NCBI GenBank assembly: GCA_011033025.1
Contig: WFMF01000131.1
Coordinates: 248,001-312,000 of the forward strand
Reading direction: 5' to 3'
DNA from: Beroe forskalii
Taxonomy: Eukaryota; Ctenophora; Nuda; Beroida; Beroidae
DNA length: 64,000 nucleotides
How positions within the stretch are numbered: position 1 is the stretch's first letter; each line of letters starts with the position of its first letter. The notes beneath the pieces are model-generated. The model was not told the DNA's origin and searched no databases. It was given only the letters and a program-made list of their open reading frames with translations. Shown here piece by piece: positions 54,757 to 64,000 of this stretch. The position numbers were made by a program, and so were the translations under genes.

Positions 54757-55936
54757 GGGATCGTTCACATATTACGTAATCAGCCGAGGGGGGGGGGGGG
54801 TTTCCAAATGATTACGTTTGATTACGAGGGGGGGAGGGGGGTTTGGCCAATGATTACGTAATCAAAATATCTAAATTTTCATGAAAATTTTAAGGATTAT
54901 CATGAAAATTTCACAAATTTTCATGAAAATTTCAAGAATTTTCATAAAAATTTCAAGAATTTTCATGAAAATTTCAAGAATTTCCATGAAAATTTCAAGA
55001 ATTTTTTATGAAAATTTAAAGGATTTCCGAATTTTTATTACCAAAAATTAACCATTTGCAGAAAAATTGTCAAAATTTCATAATTATGATTTAAAATATG
55101 ATCAAAACATGGTTCAGAATGTATAGTTCCTTTAGTGCTGCCCATATAGGAGGGATGTACTCCATTCGTTGAACTCTTCCAAACCACTTGATCAGAGGTT
55201 CGGAGGCCTTCCTTTCCCTAGAGCTCTAGAGAGTTGATGCCATGTGAGCAGGTCTTCATGGCGTACGTCCACAGCTCCATTATCCAGGAATCAATCTTTT
55301 TGATGAAGGTGTAGGAAGCTGCAGTTGTCTGTGAAGGTGCCAGACTCTGATCTGGCACTTAGGAGCTAGGGCTGATCTGGATCTTGGGTTCTGTCGGCTT
55401 TGGTGGCAGATGAGCAGGACACGGATACTAAACTTTGGTTCCATCGGTTTTGAAGGAGGTTGCGCTGAGGTGGGACCAAGACGTTGATTTCTGGCTCTTT
55501 AGTGAAACTGGGGGCCTCAGGTGTAGAGGAGGAGGAGGAGGATGATCTGTTGGAGGTAAAGGAGGATGATGAGCAGATGAGGATGCGTTGGAGGAAGAGA
55601 AAGAGGAGGGGGTGTCCATCTCATTGTCAGAGGAGTTGTCGTAGGCGAGATTTCCGCCTCCGACTAAAAGAAGCTTTGAATGTCATCTTCAGGTCGATGA
55701 TGTTGATGATTGAATTGAATCACACGATACTGTTCTATTTGTAATTTTTTGTCAGTTAATATTGTTTTTTGGTGACGTCAAAAAAACTGAAGGAGGGGGG
55801 GGGGGTTGGGCCATGATTACGTAATATTTTCCGAAAAAGAGGGGGGGGGGTTTGGCCATGATTACGTTTGATTACGGAGGGGGGGAGGGGGGTAAAAAAT
55901 GCCCAAAAATTGATTACGTAATATGTGAACGATCCC
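54757..55936. mobile_element. 1180-bp MITE with TTA target duplication (Harbinger-like)
   Basis: Inverted ends GGGATCGTTCACATATTACG and CGTAATATGTGAACGATCCC are flanked by TTA on both sides (54754-54756, 55937-55939). The paralogous segment near 57081 has the uninterrupted site with a single TTA (GTTATTTAGCTATTTTAAG), which proves insertion and the 3-bp duplication. TTA/TAA targets are typical of PIF/Harbinger elements. Inside the ends are G-runs and repeated TGATTACG. The left interior has about 20-bp AT repeats (TTTTCATGAAAATTTC) at 54870-55020. No transposase seen. Confidence 0.85.
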
Positions 55937-56154
55937 TTAGTTATTTTAAGCGAGAAAATGTCTTAATTTGTGACTGCTACAATATGCCTCGATAATCATT
56001 TAAAATTATCGTGACCATCATTTAATGATAAAATGGTACGAATGGAGTTCATCAATTCTATGAGGCAAAAGTTATGATCTTTTTACACAGCCGACGGCAG
56101 TCAGCCGGGGCTGTGTAGCAAGACATCAGATTGCAGTTATTTAGCACTGAGGTT

Positions 56155-56905
56155 CATGCCCGGGGAAAAATACGCAGAATTGAAAGCAATTGAGTCAGGT
56201 TTTGCAAAATTGAATGGAAGAATGGATGTGATGTCTACAAAGCTGGATACTCTAGGAGCCAATACGGAATGGCATTCTATCACCGCAAAATTGTTGGCAT
56301 TAGAGTCATATACTAATTCATTGATTGAAAAATATTTTTATCTACTAACCACAGTACAGAATTGCTGTACCCTGATCAGTCCATGTCTTTCAGGTTAGTA
56401 GGCAAAAAATAATAATAATAATAATAATGAATTGAAAATCATGCTCATAACATGCTCATAGATTTATGCAAGCTTCATACTGGAATGAATAAGAAAGGTT
56501 CAATGAGGTTAATAAATAATAATAATTTAAGGCCTAAAAACCAACAAGTGCTCAGGGCTAACAAGGGGTCATCAGTTGGGCAAGGGTGATTATGAGGCAC
56601 AAAATGTACCGCACACGGTTTTTCGGCTCCCTAGAAATTCTCCCTAGAAATTCTGGAAATCCTGTTGAAGGAAGCTAATAGGGCTAGCCAGATGTCGACA
56701 GATACGAAATCTAAGAAAGAAGACCTTGTACATTCCGTAATGAAAGCTGGAATAGAAATCAAAATGGATGATGCGTTCAGGCTATTCATGGGGCAGTTGA
56801 ATTTAAACGAAGGTAAACCTCTGTTAGATATATTGATGGAAAAAACAGGCAACGATTGCAGTAAGATACTGCATTCTCGAGTTCTCTTAAGAAAATCTTG
56901 TAATT
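56155..56905 (+). pseudogene. Broken exon copy of the SE-cephalotoxin-like gene
   Basis: Two stretches, 56155-56337 and 56641-56905, match the middle of exon 1 of the gene at 59147 (there 59758-60190) at high identity. They are separated by about 300 unrelated bases with an AAT microsatellite and TTTTTCGGCTCCCTAG. The first stretch runs into a stop soon after the break. The second has lost one base relative to the intact gene near 56871, which shifts the frame. There is no signal-peptide region upstream and no counterpart of exon 2 downstream. I read it as a dead partial duplicate; the window shows no sign that it is used. Confidence 0.85.
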
Positions 56906-57175
56906 GACCTGTTAATGCTATCAAATGTTATCAAATGTTAATGTTATCAAATTTTCTTAACTAAGTTGCACTGATTATCGGTTATAAGTGTTATAGATGA
57001 ATATATTTTTAAAATGTTTCGCAATATGTACCGGTTTGATTCACCGGTGCTGTGTAACAAGTCATCAGATTGCTTGGTTATTTAGCTATTTTAAGCGAGA
57101 AAATGTCTTAATTTGTGACTGCTACAATATGCCTCGATAATCATTTGAAATTATCGTGACCATCATTTAATGATA

Positions 57176-58613
57176 TTATTACCCTGCAGTGTAATTACTT
57201 TTCGAATTTTTGAGCAATATTAATCATGTAATATCACCGTACCCAGCAGTTGAATTACTGTCAAGTGTGTAATTACTATACCTCAACTGTTGAATTACTA
57301 TTCAAGTGTTGAATTACTATTCCCAGCTGTTGAATTACTACTGTTGAATTACTACCAATTTTCTGAAACGGCCATTCGCACGATTCTAACCTATTTGCTA
57401 TCTCTGTGTGGATGTAAATAGGAGAATAATAAGCTCCCATGATATCTGTTATCGCACTTTTCATATAAAAAACGATTCGATATAATCTATTCTTAACCGT
57501 ATATATACTGTAAAACAAGATAAAATAGCGATAAGGAGCACAAAATGTTCGGTACGATATATGTTATATTCTTCATGGCACATTCGGTAGCACAAGATAA
57601 AGTAAATATGAGCACAATGTATAAAATACGATATATCTAAACGATTTTATAGGGCAACACAAGATAAAGATAAAATAGATAGAAGGAACACTATCGTATA
57701 CACCTAAATGGCGCCACCCAGACGGGCTTGATAACTCCATCTGTGTTTCAATGTTTATTTATCTAGTCTTAGAGATATAACGCAGACTTGTGGCGCCATA
57801 TATAGGGTGTATTGCTCCGTTTTATCAAATTCAACTACATTATTTCTCTGCACCGTCATTTCTATCTGTCAGTGTTCGTTACTTATAATAGCTATCGGGA
57901 TGAAGATAACGATTATGGCACAAAACTTATTGTTCAACTGAGGAGTACATACATACATTTTGATGCACTCTAAAGATTTAGCTGACTACATTCACATGTG
58001 ATCGTGTTTTTCTTTAAGGGCAGATTCTATACGAGATCCGCATAAGATTGTAGCTCTCGAGTCAGTTGTTATTTATGTTTCTGGTGTGAATTGTTTTGTT
58101 TTCGATTGAGTGCTTAACTTTCATGGTTCATTTGTTTATGGCAATGAAAGATCAAAACAAAATTTTTGTTAAGTACATATACATACACTACGTCATACAC
58201 TAACAGTATGTATCAATGCTGGGCGCTGGTTGTATCATTTGGACTTTTGAACTTATTCGCTGAATTGACCCCGATACGATGATGATGTGATTCTGACTTT
58301 TACAAATCACTGGCAAATTTGTCCAAAATTCTCGCCTGTTTCAATTATGAAATTGTGTACACATTATTCATAAAACATTGAGTGCGAATACTTAAGTTTC
58401 AAACCGTCTACTTTGATTGATGCGTATATGGCAGGGTAATAATACAGTAAATACACACTTGGGTGTGCAAATTACCATCGTAATTGCACTCGCAAGCTCG
58501 TGCAATTACTCCAATAAATGCACTCGCAAGCTCGTGCATTTATTGCATGAATTCCACTCGCAAGCTCGTGGAATTAATGTGGTAATTATACACCCATGTG
58601 TGTATTTACCGTA
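57176..58613. mobile_element. Insertion of about 1.44 kb between two halves of the repeated segment
   Basis: In the segment copy at 56000-56060 the sequence reads TTTAATGATAAAATGGTACG without a break. In the copy starting at 57010 the same site is split: TTTAATGATA at 57166-57175 and AAAATGGTACG from 58615. Everything between is therefore inserted. Near the two ends TTATTACCCTGC (57176) and GCAGGGTAATAA (58432) are inverted repeats, and a separate hairpin element (58445-58611) forms the right margin. The left part contains repeats of TGTTGAATTACTA at 57240-57360. No coding sequence was recognised; 58417-58761 is an accidental frame. Confidence 0.6.
58445..58611. repeat. Element with three hairpins sharing one loop
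   Basis: An outer inverted repeat (CAGTAAATACACAC... and ...GTGTGTATTTACCG, about 33 bases with few mismatches, TA on both sides) encloses three successive hairpins. Each has the same core CACTCGCAAGCTCGTG. Outside the core the stems differ but pair: TAATTG/CAATTA (58481-58508), CAATAAATG/CATTTATTG (58512-58545), and AATTC/GAATT (58550-58575). No reading frame. Confidence 0.85.
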
Positions 58614-59146
58614 TAAAATGGTACGAATGAAGTTCATCAATTCTATGAGGCAAAAGTTGGGATTTCTTTACCCGATCATCAAAGCAGTTATTAGTGGAAT
58701 TAATTTGAGTTTATCCGATATGTCATCAGCCATGTGCGTAAATTTACATTTAAAGATTTAACTGATAAAACAAATATTGGCGAATTGATTTAATTTGCCA
58801 CGTGCATTTCACTATTTATGAGTTCAGTGTTAGCTGCAATGTAAAAATTCGTTTCCATTGCTGGTTATTCTCCCATTTTAAACCCATTACCTAACTTATT
58901 AAAGAATGGCTAAAATGCTGATTGCTGAAATACCAATTTTATCCGGGATTTGTATTTTTGGTTTTCAAAAACGCTTTTCATAAGTTACCAGAGATCCAGG
59001 CAAGGGTCCATGTATATACTATCTTATTATATACCTACTTTTATAGACACAAATGAAAAAGTCACAGGGTTCTTTTAAGAGACAGTTTTCATATAAGCAT
59101 AATATACAATATCTGATGCCTCATAAACTTCAGGTTCCCAGGAACT

Positions 59147-62100
59147 ATGGGTCGTCTGAAAAGACAGATCAATTGCCTATCACTTGGTATCCTAGCTCTA
59201 ATAATTTCTATTAGAGGCGTTGAAGGCGGAGGGAACTGTGACAGACAGTCAAATCTTACCTACACGCTACCATGCAATGAGTTTATAGATCCATACATCA
59301 ATATCAGAGATACACTGGACATTTTGAAGGCTGGTTCCGAGAAGAGCTGCGGAAGACAACTACCTACGGATCTTGCTGCCACGCGCAGACCCGGTGATAG
59401 TGGTGGTTGTAAAGTTGAATCATCAACACCAGACTCCTTGTGGGAAACTAGTGTGCTGGGGTATCGAGCAGCTACTTCTATTGCTGCTCTAGCTGTGAAA
59501 TGGGGCAACGCTGCAGTACCCGCACAAGACGCAAATGGAGAAGCTACCAGAGAATTGACTGAAGGACTGATGGACCAACAGATCATTGGACCTGAAAGAA
59601 CCAAAGATGAAGAAGATAGCGAAGAACCCAAAAAGAAAGGGAAAATGTCTAAGAAGCTGGGAAAAGCTGGAAAGTATTTGAAAAAAGGATTGAAAGTGTT
59701 GGGGGATATTGCAAGTGCATTTCAATTCGTTGGACCGATTATGGGCATAGCAATGATGTTCATGCCCGGGGAAAAATCCGCGGAATTGAAAGCAATTGAG
59801 TCAGGTTTTGCAAAATTGAATGGAAGAATGGATGTGATGTCCACAAAGCTGGATACTCTAGGAGCCACTACGGAATGGCATTCTATCACCGCAAAATTGT
59901 TGACATTAGAGTCATATACTAATTCATTGATTGAAAAATATGAAACTCTGGAAGTCCTGTTGAAGGAAGCTAATAGGGCTAGCGAGATGTCGACAGATAC
60001 TAAATCTAAGATAGAAGACCTTGTAAATTCCGTAATGGAAGCTGGAATAGATATCAAAATGGATGATGCGTTCAGGCTATTCATAGGACAGTTGAATTTA
60101 AACGAAGGTAAACCTCTGTTAGATGTATTGATGGAAAAAACAGGCAACGATTGCAGTAAGATACTGCCATTCTCGAGTTCTCTTACAAAAATTTTGATGG
60201 AGGCTCAGGAGCTAGTTTACTTTCGAGAAATAAACCAAGGTCTTTGCAAACCATGGGACGACTTAGGATACCCAAAGATGATCTATGATGTATACAAAAC
60301 TTCTACTGATGCATTCATTGACTGTTTGGAAGCCGCTGATCTTCATGCCGCAGAGGTGATATCTTAACATATTTTCACAAGGCGTTCGCCTAGTTCAATA
60401 ATATTCAACTACAAAAGTACAGATGATGTGTTACATCAATTTTTCTTTCCCAAATTGCTCAATTTGTTTTCAAAAGGCCAAGTAGAAGGATCATCGAGAT
60501 CAATGTTGAAAGTTCTTGTAATAATTTTATATACACAATTTGAGGACAAAAGTAAATTCTTAAATGGGCGAGATGTCAAGAACTACCACTTATCTTGAGA
60601 TGAGACCCGCCGAAGTATGTTGTAATAAGGCGAAATTGTGTAATAGGCTATATACCTATATGGGAAGTTGGCGTTGTGATGACATCATCAAAAAAGCGTG
60701 TAATACCACTAACATAACACATTTTGCAATAAAATGCTATTTTTTGCAACTTTGAACATCTGTAACGTCGAGTTTTCATTAGATTATGAAACGAGTTTCA
60801 GAGCGATCGGTCGAAATTCGTCGTCATGGGAAGCCTCTAAAAATTGAATCACAAAATAATTGAAATTACGTCTATGACGAAAATTTGTAGCCCTATATTT
60901 TTGGAATCGCAAGGGCCCAGAAATCTGTTTTTCGCCCATAACTCGGTTTGTGAGCATTTTAGAGCATAGGTTTAAATTCAGAAGTCGTATCTTCGTATAG
61001 TATATAAACATTGTCATTGCGATTCGTTTGCGCTCAAAACTATGTCGCTACAACCTTCCTGAACCGAAAAACCAATTTAGCAATTTCCATAAGTCACTTG
61101 GCTGCCGCCCAACTTAAAATCGATTTTTCGGCACTTTCACACGCTGAAAACTCAGAAAAGTTCTGGAAAGTTTCTAGAACGATTTTTCCTGCAAAAAACA
61201 TAGAAAACAACCAAAATCGCTTGGTGTAGAATTTGTCTACATTTTGGTCCAACTTGAGGCAGATTTGACCTGATATTCGTCTCGCAGAGAATATAGATGG
61301 GAAATATACGATTTTACTTGATGCACGTGAGTTCACGTGGACGTTTTGTAGAAATTAGGGGGTTTAAAGAAATTGATATTTACACGCGATTTTCGACTTG
61401 ATTACACTAAAACAATGTAAAATTGAAGCCGGATGCTGTATTTAAGTATTTCAGCACGTGAGTTCAAGTCGATGAGTTGCGAAGTAAAGAAATACGTCAT
61501 TTTTGTTAATTCCAAGTTAAAATAACGTTGTTTCGGACTGCGTGAGGTTTGATAACGTTGGTTCCAGCTGACATCAATGATCAAACCCAATCAGCAGGAG
61601 GTTACTACAACAACCATCCGACGGTTTTGGAGAGCCTAAATACAATTACATTAATATTAAAATTAACGCTTTCAGGACTTGAAACTAAAGCTTATCGAAA
61701 GTGGAGCAGGAGCATTGGGTGCCATACTCAACGAGATCGAAGAAAAATACTCTATTTATACTTGGGCTACTGTCAGAGAAAAGTTTGATGAAAATGAGGA
61801 TAAAAATAAGTATTACGTGGCGCTACAAGGGAATGCATTTATTCAACAAATTGAACTCTCAGACAATTCTGATGATGACAATAAAAAGGAACGCCTATAC
61901 TTATACCAGATGAGTAGATCCACCTCAGACCAAGTTGAGGAAGCATCAGCTAGTATATTCAACATAGCTAAGTCATGGAAGGCGTCCTTTGAGGCAACTA
62001 ATCATGGGTTGGCTTACAATTCAAGATGCAGGTACATGGGTAATAGCACAATTAAAACTACAATATATGACTACTTCAGCAAGGAAAAAGTGCTTAAAAA

Positions 62101-63715
62101 GATAATAAATGTTCTGAAGAATAATGATGCACTCCTCGAGACCCTATTTGAAAACAACTTGGTGACTGCGCTGATGTTCACGGGCGAGCCCGGAGAAGTA
62201 GAGACTATGGGATGGCATTTAGATCTCAACTTTGAAGTACCTTGGCAGACTTTGACTGGCTATGGATATGGGTGCTTGTTAAGAACGTACAGAGTTGCAT
62301 TCCTGTTCACCTTCAGAGACACCACACCTTTCATCTGTAACCAGAAACATGGTGAAAGACGCTACTTAGGCAGGAACGGGGCTATACCCTATTGCGTGTG
62401 CAGAATGGGATATGGTGGGGACGACTGTAACATACCTTTAAAGAACACTAATTCTATCGAAAAAAACGAAATGCTGTCAATAATCCGAAAATACAAGGTT
62501 CCTGGTATGTTTGATATGGAGGCCACCATCACTGATAACACCAAGAAACTGGTTGATGAAATGGAAAGGAATAAACAACAGACATTCGAAGAGATACATG
62601 ACACTCAATTGTTGATGAATGAGCATAAAAATGCTATACTTTCAGCTCAATCTGTAATGCTAGACCAAATAAAAGATGAAAATAGCAGGTTCCTTGATGA
62701 AATTAGAGGTTTCAAGGAGGCTTTTGATTATGCATTAGATAAAGATCGAAATGAAAGAGCTCTTCAAACGAGTAAGGGACAGAAATTAATCATCAAAACT
62801 GTAGAAGATGCAAATGAGGAAATACAAAGCCATTTGAGTGATCTGCAGAAGGAGATTATCACAAATAGGTACTTTTCATCATTTATTTCAGTTGGTGTGT
62901 TCGAAGAGGAATTCAACATAAACATGAATTATAGGGATCGAGAAACAGGCATGAGAGAATTTCTTAATTATTTCAATTCAAATAAGAATGATTTTGATGA
63001 TACTAAGAACGGAATACAAAGTGCTATTCTTGAAGATGATGGCTCTTTTATCACTGCTGTGATGGACCACAGTAAGAGGGCAGGGTGTACGGAATCCTAC
63101 TCGAGATTCATTAAAGAAACATGGAATGAATTGTTCCAACTTGACCTGTCGCTTTCTATAATAGAAGGAGAAGTGAGATCATATGAACTGGAGTCATCTC
63201 AGGATTTAAAAGAGTATCGTCAATACAGGTTAGATGAACTCAACAAAGAAGTTGACGAAAGGACCACACTCTACAAAGAAGCCTATGCAAATGGAGGCTG
63301 TCCGGAATTCTCTATGCCTGATGTGTTGGGAGGCGGGTGTAAAGCATCAACAACATACCGTGGACAAGAAGATATTCCAATAGAATGCTCGGACCCAACG
63401 AAATCTTTAGTACTTACATCAACTGGAGAAGGTGTTTCCCATATAAGCTGCTTGGGAAATGGTTCATGGTCATTGGATGTGAACGAATTGAAGTGCATTT
63501 TGAAGTGCACTTCAGGGGGAGAAATGTACAGTGTTGGAGAAATAAGACCTCTTGGAGACCCCCAAAGAGGATATCGATGGGAAAATAATGCAACCGAAAG
63601 CACATGTGAAATTAATTGGGCTTCTTCTACAATAGGTAAAAGTTTTTACAATGGCAAATTTTCATCCATGGTGGGCGGTGGCCTCTTGGCTATTACCAAA
63701 TACATGATATTATGA
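59147..63715 (+). CDS. SE-cephalotoxin-like secreted protein
   Basis: Two exons: 59147-60355 (donor GCAGAG|GTGATA) and 61676-63715 (acceptor CTTTCAG|GAC), joining in phase 0 to 1082 aa. Cuttlefish SE-cephalotoxin is about 1050 aa, and related proteins are known from cnidarians. Residues 1-27 form a signal peptide after a basic start. An acidic then Lys-rich linker leads to a hydrophobic helix (FVGPIMGIAMMFMPG) and long amphipathic helices (ELKAIESGFAKLNGRMDVMS). Exon 2 is largely helical with an EGF-like module near residues 620-650 (YCVCRMGYGGDDC), a coiled-coil stretch, and a Sushi-like module near the end (CPEFSMPDVLGGGC ... CLGNGSWSL). The assignment rests on architecture, length and my memory of the family; toxicity is not shown by sequence. 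A broken duplicate lies 3 kb upstream. Confidence 0.6.
60362..61675 (+). other. Intron of the toxin-like gene
   Basis: About 1.3 kb between the two exons, with no repeat array, hairpin or extra exon that I can recognise. The short frames at 60564, 61011 and 61549 are not supported. If the donor at 60355 is not used, exon 1 ends at TAA 60365 after three more residues, which would give a 406-aa short form. Confidence 0.6.
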
Positions 63716-64000
63716 GAAGTTGAAAGTATGATATAAGTTTCGCATCCCATCTACCCATCAAATCATTAGATATGTTATCATATATATAGGTTATCTTGAA
63801 GGCAGACCCTAGTTCGAAACTCTTGGATTATCAGCATGGATGTTGCCTGGTGCTCAAAGGCCTGCTGACTCTAACTGTTGATCCAGAAATGTGCACTGTG
63901 CAGTGCAACGGGTTAGAAGGGTCTATCAGCAATAGACAACATGATTATCAATTTGTCTGATGTTCAAGATAAATCAAACCATTCTTTACAGCCCCCTCAT
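63716..64000. other. 3-prime flank of the toxin-like gene
   Basis: This is the end of the window. No poly(A) signal AATAAA close to the stop and no further gene is visible. Confidence 0.5.

Larger units (their letters stand above)
54590..57170 (+). repeat. Repeated segment of the toxin-like locus
   Basis: A block with TTTCGCAATATGTACCGG, GCTGTGTAACAAGTCATCAG and ATTGC(T/N)TNGTTATTTA occurs at 54680-54757 (continuing at 55937-56075) and at 57010-57170, with a more diverged version at 56100-56155. The word CTTAATTTGTGACTGCTAC follows in the two better copies. The copies flank the broken exon at 56155-56905, so the toxin-like locus has been duplicated locally at least twice. Copies differ by inserted elements, which makes them useful empty-site references. 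Confidence 0.8.

Noticed and set aside
55484-55744. Acidic/basic 86-aa frame
   Set aside because: Inside the TTA-flanked MITE in purine-rich low-complexity sequence. No start context or conserved motif.

Overview
The window is nuclear DNA from an animal. Genes are split by short introns, almost all GT-AG, on an AT-rich background full of minisatellites and small foldback transposons. The gene set (Kv channel, LRRC27, VAMP7, TMEM175, a SMOC-like matrix protein, DDX46, a rhodopsin-type GPCR and a gene resembling SE-cephalotoxin) fits an early-branching or soft-bodied invertebrate. I favour a cnidarian, perhaps a hydrozoan, but only weakly. No bacterial, CRISPR or viral gene system is visible.

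Layout. 1-4.2 kb: a 27-bp minisatellite, a small two-exon gene and a 54-bp minisatellite. 4.7-7.3 kb: a seven-exon Kv channel (+). 8.0-17.2 kb: LRRC27 (-), twelve exons whose phases all join, 637 aa. 18.4-20.8 kb: VAMP7 (-), rebuilt at 220 aa, the same length as human VAMP7. 22-24.8 kb: a 52-bp minisatellite, then a CpG-rich cluster of hairpin elements. 24.8-30.2 kb: a direct segmental duplication carrying two intronless genes for a membrane protein with a thrombospondin-1-like motif. 32.1-35.9 kb: a follistatin/Kazal, thyroglobulin-1, EF-hand secreted protein (+). 36.8-46.2 kb: TMEM175 (-), with two alternative first exons and a large intron that hosts an intronless GPCR (-) and a secreted PAN/Sushi-like gene (+). 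49.1-50.0 kb: a small three-exon gene. 50.8-52.8 kb: the last four exons of DDX46 (-), with a one-base frameshift near the end and no helicase core in the window. 53-58.7 kb: foldback elements inside repeated copies of a segment that also holds a broken exon copy of the toxin-like gene downstream. 59.1-63.7 kb: the two-exon SE-cephalotoxin-like gene (+), 1082 aa.

The most unusual pattern is that many tandem repeats sit exactly at exon edges and multiply a splice site. Examples are the Kv donor x3, a LRRC27 acceptor x3 and donor array, the donor of the SMOC-like signal exon about 20 times, a second donor of that gene, and a TMEM175 acceptor x3. Also notable are two VAMP7 introns that lack canonical ends in the frame that conserves the protein and are bounded by short direct repeats, and a 167-bp element holding three hairpins with one constant loop and three different but fully paired stems.

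The genes do not form one pathway. VAMP7 and TMEM175 are both endolysosomal, but this may be coincidence. All exon joins were made by eye from splice consensus and reading phase; no transcript data were available.
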